Shown: positions 29,712 through 39,546, counted from the first letter of the stretch. The stretch is 64,000 nt of DNA from Jejudonia soesokkakensis (GCF_042664795.1 NZ_JBHTBN010000001.1:682001-746000), one strand, 5' to 3'. The notes: generated by a model not told the origin, from the sequence alone. Numbers and translations: made by a program.

Positions 29712-31043
29712 ATGCTTACTCTTAACGAATTTATTATCTTAGAACACAGAAATGAACACGATTTAGAACACAATATCAATTACTCCATCCCAAAAATCTA
29801 CGATGCTAATGGCGACTTATCAAAGCGTTGGTATGTTTATTTTTCCTATCGAAACCCTATAACAGGAAAATTAACACGTCAAAAAAATGTTTATGGTACT
29901 GTCAATAAATTAAAAAATAGAGAGGATAGGCTTACTCTTTTAACAGCTTATCGAAAATGTTTACTTCGACTACTTAAAAAAGGGTATAGTCCTTATGAGG
30001 ATAACAAAGAACTCCATAAAAACTTAACCAAAGAAAAAACAACTGCCGCAATTGTGACACCAAGCATCGCACATCAAAAAACGATGCAAAGCACTACAAA
30101 CGCTGAAAATAATACTATATATACGCATGCAACTAGCCAAATTGCAATACCCAAAGTTGCAGATGCTTTTAAAATAGCTCTTGGGCTTAAAAGTCATTCG
30201 GTTAGTAAACGAACCTTAGATGATTATACTTCTACGACAAATAATTTTATAAAATGGTTAAAGAAAAACCATAAAGAGGTTGTTTATATAGATCAAATCT
30301 CAAAAAAAATTCTTTTAGACTATTTAAACAGCGTTTTGAGCCGAAGTAGCGCGAGAAATAGAAACAACTATCGGATTAATTTAAGTAGTGTTTTTCAGGT
30401 TTTAAAGGATAATGATTATGTCAAAGAAAACTATCTAAAAGATATAAGCACTTTGCGATCTATACCTAAAAGAAATAGAGGGTATTTGGAGCAAGAACAA
30501 GAAAAGATATTTAGGTATCTTGAAAATCGAGATCCTTTACTTCTCTTGTATATAAAATTTATCTCCTTTGCCTTTTTAAGGCCTGTAGAGGTATGTAGAC
30601 TTAAAGTTGGGGATATTGATTTAGAAAATAATATAATAAGATTTAAAGCGAAGAATAAACCTTATAAAACGAAGATCCTTCCACAACTTTTAATAGATGC
30701 ACTTCCTGATCTTTCGATTTATGATAAAGATAGCATATTATTTACACCAGAAGGTTTAGGAATATCATGGGATGCTACAGTTGAAAGTAGACGTGATCAT
30801 TTTTCAAAGAGATATAAGCAAGTTGTAAAAAATCATTTTGGCTTTGATGAAAATTATGGATTATACAGTTTTAGACATACCTATATCACTAAGGTTTATA
30901 AAAACCTAAGACAGAATATGACCCCCTTTGCCGCTAAAAGTAGCCTAATGTTAATTACAGGTCATACCACCATGACTGCCTTAGAAAAATATTTAAGGAC
31001 AATTGATGCTGAAATGCCAGCGGATTATTCAGATATGCTATAG
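29712..31043 (+). CDS. Tyrosine recombinase / island integrase
   Basis: 443 residues. The N-terminal half has a SAM-like core-binding domain (about 150-240: TLDDYTSTTNNFIKWLKKNH). The C-terminal catalytic domain shows Arg (FLRPVEVCRL, about R290), a Lys region (KAKNKPYKTKILP), SFRHTYIT (about R388), GHTTM and the nucleophile Tyr in LEKYLR (about 427). It should cut and join at the tRNA-fMet 3' end. Longer than integron integrases and without their extra domain, so it is the island integrase, not IntI. The ATG abuts the tRNA terminator. Confidence 0.9.
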   Translation: MLTLNEFIILEHRNEHDLEHNINYSIPKIYDANGDLSKRWYVYFSYRNPITGKLTRQKNVYGTVNKLKNREDRLTLLTAYRKCLLRLLKKGYSPYEDNKELHKNLTKEKTTAAIVTPSIAHQKTMQSTTNAENNTIYTHATSQIAIPKVADAFKIALGLKSHSVSKRTLDDYTSTTNNFIKWLKKNHKEVVYIDQISKKILLDYLNSVLSRSSARNRNNYRINLSSVFQVLKDNDYVKENYLKDISTLRSIPKRNRGYLEQEQEKIFRYLENRDPLLLLYIKFISFAFLRPVEVCRLKVGDIDLENNIIRFKAKNKPYKTKILPQLLIDALPDLSIYDKDSILFTPEGLGISWDATVESRRDHFSKRYKQVVKNHFGFDENYGLYSFRHTYITKVYKNLRQNMTPFAAKSSLMLITGHTTMTALEKYLRTIDAEMPADYSDML

Positions 31044-31045
31044 AT

Positions 31046-31717
31046 ATGAGTACTCACGAAAAATTTATCGGATTAATAAGAACACTGGCAACCCCAGCAG
31101 TTTTTTACCTGCCGCCTTCACATATTGACGATCAGGTACGAGGTATGTTTGACTTTCCATTAGATACCTATTTAAACAAGTTATTATATGTTACCGGTAA
31201 AGGCAAAACTAAATCAATGAAGTTGCCTGCGCATTTACATAAGATTATATCAAAGCGTACCGTTTTGGAAGAAAGCGTTTTTAAAATAGCAGATTTTAAA
31301 GATCTTTCGGGCAAAAGAAAATTTAAGTATTTAATTGATCGCTACATGCTTTTTCTAAATGCTATGTGTTTTTATTCTGAAATATTATACCGCGAGTTAA
31401 AAGAGCATTTTCCAGATGCGAGTGATAATATCTACTTAACATTTAAAATACAATATCACAATTTTTTAGATCATCGGAAGTCAATTATCGAAGTTTGCAA
31501 CATCAAAAAACTTAAACCCTTTTCATTAGAAGATTTTGCAATTTTAGGATCTATTGAAAGCCCAATATTTAATAAAAATATATTGCAATATAGCATCAAA
31601 GAAATAGATCCTATTTCAAAATCTCAAAATGATAGCCTTATAGATAGTCAAAAAGATTCAATCAATGAAATTGAAGTTGAGAAATACTTATTAGAGACTG
31701 TTTTTAATATTAATTAA
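31046..31717 (+). CDS. Unknown protein coupled to the integrase
   Basis: 223 residues, starting 2 nt after the integrase stop, so almost certainly co-translated. Mostly helical, no signal peptide or membrane helix; middle RKFKYLIDRYMLFLNAMCFYS. Family not recognised. Position suggests an accessory or directionality factor for the recombinase (inference). Confidence 0.7.
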   Translation: MSTHEKFIGLIRTLATPAVFYLPPSHIDDQVRGMFDFPLDTYLNKLLYVTGKGKTKSMKLPAHLHKIISKRTVLEESVFKIADFKDLSGKRKFKYLIDRYMLFLNAMCFYSEILYRELKEHFPDASDNIYLTFKIQYHNFLDHRKSIIEVCNIKKLKPFSLEDFAILGSIESPIFNKNILQYSIKEIDPISKSQNDSLIDSQKDSINEIEVEKYLLETVFNIN

Positions 31718-31977
31718 TTTAGAACTCCCTAATAATCATTAGAATATATATGGGCAATTGATGTAGTTACATTTTTTTGATTTATTTGCAACACTTCCAA
31801 TTGCTATAGATTGATACGATAATAAACGTTATATGAATATTTGTTTGACGTACAATTAGTCTTATTGTTTAGAAAGTTTTTTATTAAGTAAAAGAATTTT
31901 AAGCCTTATGGTGAGATACCGAATAGATACCATAAAATATTACTATATATTAATTAAAGGCGACTAACAGTTCTTTA
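31718..31977. other. Intergenic region between convergent genes
   Basis: 260 bp of very AT-rich sequence between the integrase partner gene and the end of the DnaE-like gene. I see no gene, tRNA, or strong terminator. Confidence 0.5.
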
Positions 31978-34965
31978 TTAAATTAGTTTTGAATTTATAT
32001 TGACCTTGGTAAATCGAGGATCTGGTAAAATAGTTAGTCGTTCTAAATAATCTACTATTATTGATAGACACCCTAAATCATCAACAACTTTTCCTCTAAG
32101 ATGATAAATTCCATTTGAACGAATATCATATTTTTCAGCTATAAGAGGAAAATGTACTGTATCAAAAAAAGTTCCTTCTGAATCTATAAAAGTACCAAAG
32201 TGCATTAGGCGTTTGTCTTTTGTTGGAGTTCCTTTTGCAGTTACAAGTTTGCCGCATATACTAATTTGTTTATTAATACAATGCTTTAAATTATTTGCAA
32301 TAAATTTACTTGGCAAAGGCTCTGCCAAAAGATCGAAAGTGGAACATAATGTAAATCCTAACAATTCAAGTTGATCATAAGCATCTATTATTGTTTCAGT
32401 ATAAAAATTGGGAATTTTAAATGATCTCTTTTTTTCTTTAAATAAAACTAAGTGTTGTTTATCTGAATTAGATTTATCTAGTTTCAAATATGCTTCCCAA
32501 AGTAATTTGTGTTTATCAATCCCTGTAAATCTAAACGCATCTATTCTAATTAAAATAAGTAGCTGTTCAATTCCAATTCTAACTCTATCTAGAAAATTAT
32601 CAAAACATTCAAACTTGCCATAAAGACCTCGCTCATTTAAAATGGCTTGTGAAATTTTAAAATCCAATGCCTTTAGCATTCCTAGCCCTAAGTAAACTGT
32701 TTTTTCTTTAATAGAATTTCCATGGTCACTATAATTTATGCAAGGTGGTTCAACGAAACCTCCCTTTGCTTTTATTTCATGAACGTAAGTTTCAATATTG
32801 TAAAAACCACCTCCATTATTTAAAACAGCGGTCATAAACTCTAGTGGAAAATATCTTTTTAGATATAAAGATTGATAACTTTCAACTGCATAAGAAGCTG
32901 AATGTCCTTTTGCAAACGCATATCCAGCAAAAGCCTTTATTTGCTCCCAAACTTCTATAGTAAGTTCTTTACTATAACCTTTGCTTAAACAATTTGATAT
33001 AAATTTCTTTTCAACCTGTTCAAATTGCCCTTTTGATTTCACTTTCCCCCTCATACCTCTCCTTAAAATATCAGCTTCAGCCAGTGAAAGTCCAGCAAAT
33101 TTATGTGCCACTTTTAAAACATCTTCTTGATATACCATTACTCCGTAGGTGTCCTCCATAATATCTAGCAATACAGGATGTGCCTCTTTACGTTTTTCAG
33201 GGATTCGATGACGTAGGATAAATTCGTTTTTCATCCCTCCATTTGAAACACCCGGTCGGATGATACTACTAGCAGCTACGAGGTTTAAGTAATTATTTGT
33301 TTTTAGCTTAGTCATTAAAGTTCTCATAGCTGGTGATTCTACATAGAAAACTCCCATGCAATCTCCTGTATTCAACAGCTTATTGATTTTAGGATCCTTT
33401 TTAAATACTTCAGTATCATCAATATTTATAACCTTCGCATCTGGTTGATTATAGGATATAATCTCTAAAGTGTCTTTTATTTTTGATAGACCACGTTGTG
33501 CAAGAATATCGAATTTAAAAATGCCTACCTCTTCAGCAATATTCATATTAAATTGAACGGTCTGAAACCCCTTAGGTGGCATAAAAGTACTTGTGTAATA
33601 TGAAATTGGCTTTTGAGTTATTATAATTCCTCCTGAATGTACGCTTAGATAATTAGGAAATCCATGTATATAATGCGCATACTTTTCTACTAATTTCAAG
33701 TAATCACTACTTGCACTTTTTTTAACTTTGAAGCCCTTAAGATGATGGTCAATTTCATATTTTGGAATGCCGAACACTTTACCTAATTCTCGAATAACAG
33801 CACGATATTGAAAGGTTACATAGGTACCCATCAATGCAGTATTTTTAAATCTTCGGAAGATATAATCGGTAATATCATCTCTATCCTTCCAAGAAAAATC
33901 AATATCAAAATCTGGAGGACTGCTTCTGTATTCATTGATAAACCTTTCAAAGTAAAGATCTAATTCAATTGGATCAACATTTGTAATTCCAATGATATAA
34001 GCTACTACGCTATTTGCACCACTTCCTCGCCCTATGTAGGGATAATTTTTTGATCGGGCATATTCTAAAATGTCATGATTAATGAGGAAATAAGAAACAA
34101 AATTCATTTCCTTAATTGCTGCCAATTCTTTCTCTACGCGCTCATAAACCTCAATAGATGGATTTCTATATCGTTCTTTTATTTTGGCATAACACAACTC
34201 CTCTAGTTGTTTAGCATCTTCTTGTTTATTCTTACCGTATATAATTTGATTTTGATTGACACGATGTTCTTCAAAGTAAAAATCAACTTGACAACTTTTT
34301 AGTATAGTATCAGTATTAAATAACAGTTCAGGATAATCTTGATACATTACTCGTAAAATTTCAGGAGGCAAAAGTATATCATTAGGATCAGCTTGCTCAC
34401 TTTTAGGTAATTTGCTTAAAAGTGTATTTAAGTCAATTGTTCGAAGTAGTCGATGTGCATTAAAATCTGATTTATTTCTAAACGTGACCGCTTTCTGGAT
34501 TACAAGATGCTTTTTTAAATCTGCAAATGGAGAAAAAGGTAATCTATTTAGATCCTTTGGAGATATTCCAACAAATTCATTTTCAGAAAAACGATATAAA
34601 CGTTCCTCCATTGCTTTTTCAAATGGATAAATGATATAACAATTTGGGAGTGATGGTGCAATGGATGAAAACTCACTATGATTATGCAAATGAAAAGTTA
34701 CATGTTGATTAAGTTCTTGAAAACCTTCATTATTTTTTGCTAATACTATGTATTTCTGATCAATACCGTTTCTAATATCCACACCTACAACAGCATGCAT
34801 TTTTTTCTCTTGTGCCTCTTTTATAAAATTTAAGCATGCGCTTGTACTATTAATATCTGTTAAAGCCAGCTTAGTTATTCCATTTTGCATTGCTATTTCT
34901 AATAAAGTAACTTCAGAAAAAGTACCATAGCGTAGAGAATAATATGAATGACAATTGATATACAT
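31978..34965 (-). CDS. DnaE2/ImuC-like DNA polymerase III alpha subunit
   Basis: 995-residue C-family polymerase. PHP domain at the N-terminus (MYINCHSYYSLRYGTFSE; KLALTDINS), palm motifs YIGRGSGANSVVAYIIG and PDFDIDFSW (catalytic aspartates, about residues 352-356), helix-hairpin-helix and a C-terminal OB-fold (SICGKLVTAKGTPTKDKRLMHF). Shorter than replicative DnaE (about 1150 or more), which, with its location beside a Y-family polymerase, points to the error-prone SOS-type DnaE2/ImuC role in translesion synthesis. Divergent from the Y-family gene. Confidence 0.88.
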   Translation of the reverse strand: MYINCHSYYSLRYGTFSEVTLLEIAMQNGITKLALTDINSTSACLNFIKEAQEKKMHAVVGVDIRNGIDQKYIVLAKNNEGFQELNQHVTFHLHNHSEFSSIAPSLPNCYIIYPFEKAMEERLYRFSENEFVGISPKDLNRLPFSPFADLKKHLVIQKAVTFRNKSDFNAHRLLRTIDLNTLLSKLPKSEQADPNDILLPPEILRVMYQDYPELLFNTDTILKSCQVDFYFEEHRVNQNQIIYGKNKQEDAKQLEELCYAKIKERYRNPSIEVYERVEKELAAIKEMNFVSYFLINHDILEYARSKNYPYIGRGSGANSVVAYIIGITNVDPIELDLYFERFINEYRSSPPDFDIDFSWKDRDDITDYIFRRFKNTALMGTYVTFQYRAVIRELGKVFGIPKYEIDHHLKGFKVKKSASSDYLKLVEKYAHYIHGFPNYLSVHSGGIIITQKPISYYTSTFMPPKGFQTVQFNMNIAEEVGIFKFDILAQRGLSKIKDTLEIISYNQPDAKVINIDDTEVFKKDPKINKLLNTGDCMGVFYVESPAMRTLMTKLKTNNYLNLVAASSIIRPGVSNGGMKNEFILRHRIPEKRKEAHPVLLDIMEDTYGVMVYQEDVLKVAHKFAGLSLAEADILRRGMRGKVKSKGQFEQVEKKFISNCLSKGYSKELTIEVWEQIKAFAGYAFAKGHSASYAVESYQSLYLKRYFPLEFMTAVLNNGGGFYNIETYVHEIKAKGGFVEPPCINYSDHGNSIKEKTVYLGLGMLKALDFKISQAILNERGLYGKFECFDNFLDRVRIGIEQLLILIRIDAFRFTGIDKHKLLWEAYLKLDKSNSDKQHLVLFKEKKRSFKIPNFYTETIIDAYDQLELLGFTLCSTFDLLAEPLPSKFIANNLKHCINKQISICGKLVTAKGTPTKDKRLMHFGTFIDSEGTFFDTVHFPLIAEKYDIRSNGIYHLRGKVVDDLGCLSIIVDYLERLTILPDPRFTKVNINSKLI

Positions 34966-35003
34966 ATGTTGATAACTTGGATGTCAAAATTAGAATAAAA
35001 TTA

Positions 35004-35027
35004 GGAATAATTCCATAATTTTGGAAT
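35004..35027. promoter_or_regulatory. Palindromic operator candidate between the two polymerase genes
   Basis: In the 69-bp divergent gap lie ATTCCA-TAATTT-TGGAAT (35010-35027) and an overlapping near-palindrome GGAATAATTCC (35004-35014). Symmetric placement between two DNA-damage polymerases suggests a shared SOS-type repressor site; the repressor is not known. Confidence 0.45.
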
Positions 35028-35034
35028 ATATCCT

Positions 35035-36258
35035 ATGAGTAATAAAACAATAATACACTTTGATTTAGATGCCTTTTTTGTGTCCTGTGAAAGAAGGCTT
35101 GATAGTTCCTTGAATAATAGACCTGTAATTATTGGCGGTACAGGATCTAGAGGAGTTGTTGCAGCAGCGAGTTACGAAGCAAGAAGATATGGTGTTCATA
35201 GTGCTATGAATATGAGTCTTGCCAAACAACTTTGTCCTAAAGCTTTTGTAATTAGAGGAAATGGTGGATTGTATAGTAAAATGTCTAAAGAAGTAACTGA
35301 TATTCTTTTAGAGGAATTGCCAATTGTTGAAAAAGCGAGTGTAGATGAATTTTATGGGGATCTGACAGGAATGGATAAATTTTTTGGTTGTTATAAATTT
35401 TCCAAAGAATTAAGAGCAAAAATTATTCATGAAACTGGATTACCCATTTCATTTGGACTTTCAATAAATAAAACAGTTTCTAAGGTTGCAACAGGTGAGG
35501 CTAAACCTAACAATCAAATGAACGTAGCACAAGGTTATGAAAAACGATTTTTAGCGCCTCTATCTATTAAAAAAATACCGATGGTAGGTGACAAAACATT
35601 CAAGCAATTTTCCTTATTGGGTATTAGAGAAGTAGGCTTGGTACAGCAAATGCCTATAGAACGAATGATTTCTGTTTTTGGTAAAAATGGTAGAATTATC
35701 TGGGAGCGTTGTAATGGAATAGATGATAGTCCAATTAGACCCTTTTATGAGAGAAAATCTATATCAAGTGAGCGTACTTATGGAAAAGATACTTTTGATC
35801 AGGATATAATTTATACAACACTTTCAGCCATGGCTGAAAATCTTTCATTTCAATTACGAAGGGGAAACAAATTAACTTCTGTAGTTACAGTTAAAATACG
35901 ATACTCTGATTTTCAGACTTATTCTAAACAACTTAAAATTAAGCATACTTCAGCAGATCATATTTTAATACCTACAGTTATAGAATTATTCAAAAAATTA
36001 TATGATCGCAGAGTACTTGTAAGATTAATTGGTGTTCGTTTTTCTGGACTTACTGAAGGTCACTATCAAATTGACATGTTTGAAAACACAAATAAAACAG
36101 TTAATTTATATAAAGCAATGGACCTTATTCGAAATAAATATGGAGATCATCTAGTAAGAAGAGCTAATACACTTGGAGAAGGATCTCGCACCATTGGGAA
36201 TCAAGGAAATCCCTTTGATGGTCGACCTCCCATTTTATTGGCCCACAGACATCGATAA
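35035..36258 (+). CDS. dinB: Y-family DNA polymerase (DinB/Pol IV-like)
   Basis: 407-residue translesion polymerase. Catalytic motifs HFDLDAFFVSCE (residues 8-19) and ASVDEFYGDLTG (about 101-112, acidic pair DE); GLSINKTVSKVATGEAKPNN in the palm/thumb; helix-hairpin-helix and little-finger domain follow. Forms a divergent mutagenesis pair with the DnaE2-like gene. Confidence 0.92.
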   Translation: MSNKTIIHFDLDAFFVSCERRLDSSLNNRPVIIGGTGSRGVVAAASYEARRYGVHSAMNMSLAKQLCPKAFVIRGNGGLYSKMSKEVTDILLEELPIVEKASVDEFYGDLTGMDKFFGCYKFSKELRAKIIHETGLPISFGLSINKTVSKVATGEAKPNNQMNVAQGYEKRFLAPLSIKKIPMVGDKTFKQFSLLGIREVGLVQQMPIERMISVFGKNGRIIWERCNGIDDSPIRPFYERKSISSERTYGKDTFDQDIIYTTLSAMAENLSFQLRRGNKLTSVVTVKIRYSDFQTYSKQLKIKHTSADHILIPTVIELFKKLYDRRVLVRLIGVRFSGLTEGHYQIDMFENTNKTVNLYKAMDLIRNKYGDHLVRRANTLGEGSRTIGNQGNPFDGRPPILLAHRHR

Positions 36259-36290
36259 AAATTAATTTAATGAATAGCTTTAGTAAAAAT

Positions 36291-36908
36291 TTATACTTTT
36301 TCTGCTTTTAAATTTACATCATATGGATAAGCGAAATGTTTTAAATCTAAACCATTTAACCAATCATTTCTATCCTTTTCTTTAATAATGATAGGCATTC
36401 GTTTTTTATTATTATGAATCTCTGCCATTAATTCATTAGCATCAGTTGTTGCGATTGTATAGGAAGTTACTTTCTCATTTGTTTCTGGGTTGGTCCAATC
36501 ACTGTAAAACCCAGCAAATCCAAATATTTGTTGATCCTCGGGCATTATTAAATATTTCTGTTTCTCTTTCCCTTTTGGATCAATCCATTGCCATTCATAA
36601 TATCCATCTGCCAGTATTAGGCATCTATTTTTCACAACACTTCTGTAAGCTGGTTTTTCATTGGCAGTTTCTATTCTGGCATTGAGAGTCATTTTTTTTA
36701 TCTGATCATTCTTTGCCCAAAATGGTATTAACCCCCAATTAGCAAAGTTAATATGACCTCTGTCCTCGTCTAATATGACTGGATTAGGGCTAAATGAAAA
36801 TCCATTAATTTCTAATTGAGGATTGTAATTTTTTGGCTTTACAAAAGTGGCATTAAAGGAATTTTCAATTTTTGAAAGTTCAGAATTTAGTTTTGTACGA
36901 TAGCACAT
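36291..36908 (-). CDS. yedK: SRAP/YedK-family abasic-site protein
   Basis: 205 residues of the SOS-response-associated peptidase (HMCES/YedK) family, which crosslinks through Cys2 to abasic sites in single-stranded DNA. Visible: N-terminal MCYRT (catalytic Cys2 exposed after Met removal), NARIETANEKPAYRS, CLILADGYYEWQW (active-site Glu), and a shortened C-terminus. Convergent with the Y-family gene, completing a DNA-damage tolerance module. Confidence 0.93.
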   Translation of the reverse strand: MCYRTKLNSELSKIENSFNATFVKPKNYNPQLEINGFSFSPNPVILDEDRGHINFANWGLIPFWAKNDQIKKMTLNARIETANEKPAYRSVVKNRCLILADGYYEWQWIDPKGKEKQKYLIMPEDQQIFGFAGFYSDWTNPETNEKVTSYTIATTDANELMAEIHNNKKRMPIIIKEKDRNDWLNGLDLKHFAYPYDVNLKAEKV

Positions 36909-36997
36909 ATCCAGTGTTTTTAAAGGTTAAAATTCTAAAGTCAATATCTATTATTTTTAAAATAATTGTAAATTTCACTATATAAATTTATATAAAG

Positions 36998-37066
36998 AAG
37001 AGCAGATAAAGATTGAGATAATCGTAGGAACTTTAGATTCCGTCAACATTGGAAATCACTGCTCTT
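36998..37066 (+). ncRNA. Possible IS110 left-end structured RNA (bridge-RNA candidate)
   Basis: Upstream of the transposase, AAGAGCAG (36998-37005) pairs with CTGCTCTT (37059-37066), enclosing a region that can form internal stems. IS110-group elements encode their bridge RNA in the non-coding left end, so position fits; the loops were not assigned. Confidence 0.3.
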
Positions 37067-37125
37067 TTAATTTTTACTCAATTATTTTTTTGAATTGATA
37101 TTAAAAGTTTTCAACTAAAATTGCA

Positions 37126-38097
37126 ATGAATAAAATTAAAGTTATTGTTGGTATTGATATCTCCAAAAATGTTTTTGACACTTATAGCCTAAATAAAGGT
37201 CATTATCAATATACAAATAATATCTCAGGGTTTAGATTATTTAAAAAATCATTAAGCAAAGCACATTGGTGTATTATGGAAGCTACTTCTTGTTACCATT
37301 ATCAGCTAGCTTGTTTTCTTTCAAAAAAAGGTGTAAATGTTTCAGTTGTAAATCCTTTAATTATTAAGCGTTTTATTCAGATGAAATTGAATAGAATTAA
37401 AACTGATAAAAGTGATGCTGAAATGATTTTTCAGTACGGTATTCAACAGCCTTTAGAATTGTGGCATCCAAATCCAGCATATATTGAACAATGTAAAATG
37501 ATTCAAACAGTCATTCAGCTTTATTTTAAACAAACAACATCTATCAAAAATAAAATTCACGCTTTACAAAGTAGAGGTCATATACATGGAAAAATGGTAC
37601 GTTCACTGAAGCGTCAATTAAAAATGGTTCTTAAAGAGATCGAATTTTTAGAAATCGAATCAGAAAAACTCATAGAAATCCATCAAAAAAATCTATATAC
37701 CTCAATTCAAACTATACCTGGAATTGGAAGAAAAACAGCGTTACTACTAATTATTTCAACTAACGGTTTTAAAGACTTTACTAATGCAAAACAGGTATCA
37801 TCGTATTTTGGATTTGCGCCGAACGAAAGAACCTCAGGAAGCAGTGTTAGAGGAAGATCAAGAATAAGTAAGGCGGGTAACCCCATTGTTCGGAATCATT
37901 TATTCCTATGTAGTTTTACTGCAAGTGAAAATAACCCTCAGTGTAAAGCCTTATATGACAGAATTGTTAAAAAAGGAAAAAGCAAAAAATTAGCTCTAGT
38001 TGCTGTATGTAATAAATTAATTAAGCAATCTTTTGCTATTGCTAAGTCAGGTATTCCGTATGACATGAATTATAGTACTAAGTTGCAAAAACAATAA
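37126..38097 (+). CDS. IS110-family transposase
   Basis: 323-residue DEDD recombinase. N-terminal RuvC-like domain VGIDISKNVFD (Asp), CIMEATSCYHY (Glu), KTDKSDAEMI (two Asp); C-terminal Transposase_20 domain TIPGIGRKTALLLI and a serine-containing SGSSVRGRSRISKAGNP motif. Full length and open. Its stop is 3 nt before an attC right-end remnant at 38101, so the element sits at the end of the cassette array. Confidence 0.93.
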   Translation: MNKIKVIVGIDISKNVFDTYSLNKGHYQYTNNISGFRLFKKSLSKAHWCIMEATSCYHYQLACFLSKKGVNVSVVNPLIIKRFIQMKLNRIKTDKSDAEMIFQYGIQQPLELWHPNPAYIEQCKMIQTVIQLYFKQTTSIKNKIHALQSRGHIHGKMVRSLKRQLKMVLKEIEFLEIESEKLIEIHQKNLYTSIQTIPGIGRKTALLLIISTNGFKDFTNAKQVSSYFGFAPNERTSGSSVRGRSRISKAGNPIVRNHLFLCSFTASENNPQCKALYDRIVKKGKSKKLALVAVCNKLIKQSFAIAKSGIPYDMNYSTKLQKQ

Positions 38098-38100
38098 ATC

Positions 38101-38113
38101 TATAACCGTTGTT
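38101..38113 (-). repeat. attC right-end remnant beside the IS110 element
   Basis: TATAACCGTTGTT is the conserved terminal 13 nt of the array's attC sites; the rest of the site is absent, replaced by the IS110 element. Confidence 0.6.
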
Positions 38114-38294
38114 ATGTCACGTTTATCAATTACGTTTCCTTTTTTGCAACTAAGCTATTTGCTTTATTCAGAATACAAGAAAACTTGCCGTGATTCTCAA
38201 ATGCTATTTGTTTAGCAGCAAACTTCTTGGCTCCAAAAAGTATGAATTTATTTTTTCAGGAGTAGCGCAGAGAGAAAATTCAGAAATGTGTCGT
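38114..38294 (-). other. Gene-less cassette
   Basis: About 180 bp between the attC remnant and the first full site, with no convincing ORF. Its ends are partly complementary (ATGTCACGTTT against ACGACACATTT), supporting cassette status. May hold an RNA or a decayed gene. Confidence 0.45.
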
Positions 38295-38418
38295 AACGGT
38301 CTAGTGTATGATTTCGTTGCGTGTTTAAGCACTAAATTTAGCAAATAAATCACAGATAGAAAGTCCGCGAGGACTTTCGTAAGTAGGCTCTAACTAGCAA
38401 TGAATTATACACATTGTT
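38295..38418 (-). repeat. attC site, short class (124 nt)
   Basis: Ends AACGGTCTAGTGTATGATTTC and GAATTATACACATTGTT pair imperfectly; internal hairpin AAAGTCCGCGAGGACTTT. Confidence 0.75.
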
Positions 38419-38430
38419 GCCAGTAGTATT

Positions 38431-39402
38431 TTATTCTTTCATAAGTTTATTCAAGTTTTGAATCAGCTTGTCATCGTGTCTTGCATAAATCAAAATTTGG
38501 TTCTTTGGTTGTATTCCTGGCTCATTAGAATAATAATAAAAGCTAATTGAATATTTATCTCCGCCAATATGATTTATTTCATATGGACGATAATTCTTTT
38601 CGGCATTTTCAATTTTCCATTTTTTTGATACAATTTCTTTTTTATAAGTATCGTAAACTAAAAAGTCAGAAGTTGTTTCAAAAATGAAAACAGTATTCCA
38701 CTTTCTTTGTATATCATAAATACTGTTAAGTGATGTAACTAATTCCTCTTTATTATTTTTCTTGAAAACGATGTTGTATTTATTATTCTGCCAATAGTAT
38801 GTAATTCCAGATTTAAAATCTTTTTCAGGTCTATATATTTTTGTCTTTTTTATCTCTCTAATTACTTCAGTTTCTTTGCTAGCTAGAATGTCAATTGATT
38901 TATTTGTGTCAATCGAGTTAATTATCCAATCGCAGTAATTTTCGTTATACTCAATTTTTGTTTGTTCCTTTTTTATTGTTTTCCAATTGTTTATCGAATA
39001 CTCAAGCATTTTTAGAGTATTGACAATATCAAATTCACTACTTACTTGACGGACAACAATTCCTTTTTTACTTAAAAGAGGTTTACCTTTTCTCGCTCCA
39101 TCGTAGTTATATTTAATAGTTCCATTGTCAAAACTTAAAAAATAAATTGGTTCAGCGGTTCCAACATAGTAATGATTGAAGTCTAAAAGTATTGGTTCGT
39201 TGTAATTTAGTTTTTTAGCTAATAATTCCGCCAATTCTCCAATTATTTGAACCTTTTTAATTTCTTCATATTGGTAACCTGTTTTTATTCGAGTTTTAAC
39301 ATTACCAGATTCAGTCACAACCCAAAAATCTTGATGAGCAGAAACTGTCATTGAAGTAAGCAACAATATTAGTAAAAATGCTATGCTCTTGGTTTTTTTC
39401 AT
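38431..39402 (-). CDS. Cassette protein, secreted, unknown
   Basis: 323 residues with a Sec signal peptide cleaved near AHQDFW (about 22). The mature part is rich in Lys, Tyr and Asn with alternating strands (YEINHIGGDKYSISFYYYS). No family recognised. ATG lies 9 nt from one attC and the stop 12 nt from the next, so the cassette carries only this gene. Confidence 0.75.
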   Translation of the reverse strand: MKKTKSIAFLLILLLTSMTVSAHQDFWVVTESGNVKTRIKTGYQYEEIKKVQIIGELAELLAKKLNYNEPILLDFNHYYVGTAEPIYFLSFDNGTIKYNYDGARKGKPLLSKKGIVVRQVSSEFDIVNTLKMLEYSINNWKTIKKEQTKIEYNENYCDWIINSIDTNKSIDILASKETEVIREIKKTKIYRPEKDFKSGITYYWQNNKYNIVFKKNNKEELVTSLNSIYDIQRKWNTVFIFETTSDFLVYDTYKKEIVSKKWKIENAEKNYRPYEINHIGGDKYSISFYYYSNEPGIQPKNQILIYARHDDKLIQNLNKLMKE

Positions 39403-39411
39403 ATTACTGGC

Positions 39412-39534
39412 AACGGTCTAGTATAAGAATAGTAGCGGATTTTTACGCACTAACTTTTCGGTTAAAAGCAGACCTTTATTATATTAACTTACTATATTTT
39501 AGCGATTAAAACGCTATTATTTTTATACATTGTT
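39412..39534 (-). repeat. attC site, short class (123 nt)
   Basis: AACGGTCTAGTATAAG...TTATACATTGTT; internal stem AGCGATTAAAACGCT. Flanking cassette ends GGCAATAGTAT and ATATTACTGGC belong to different cassettes, each matching its own far end. Confidence 0.72.
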
Positions 39535-39546
39535 GGCAATAGTATT

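Noticed and set aside
29712..31043. Integron integrase IntI
   Set aside because: 443 residues is too long, no IntI-specific insertion is visible, and it sits next to the tRNA at the opposite end from the first cassette.
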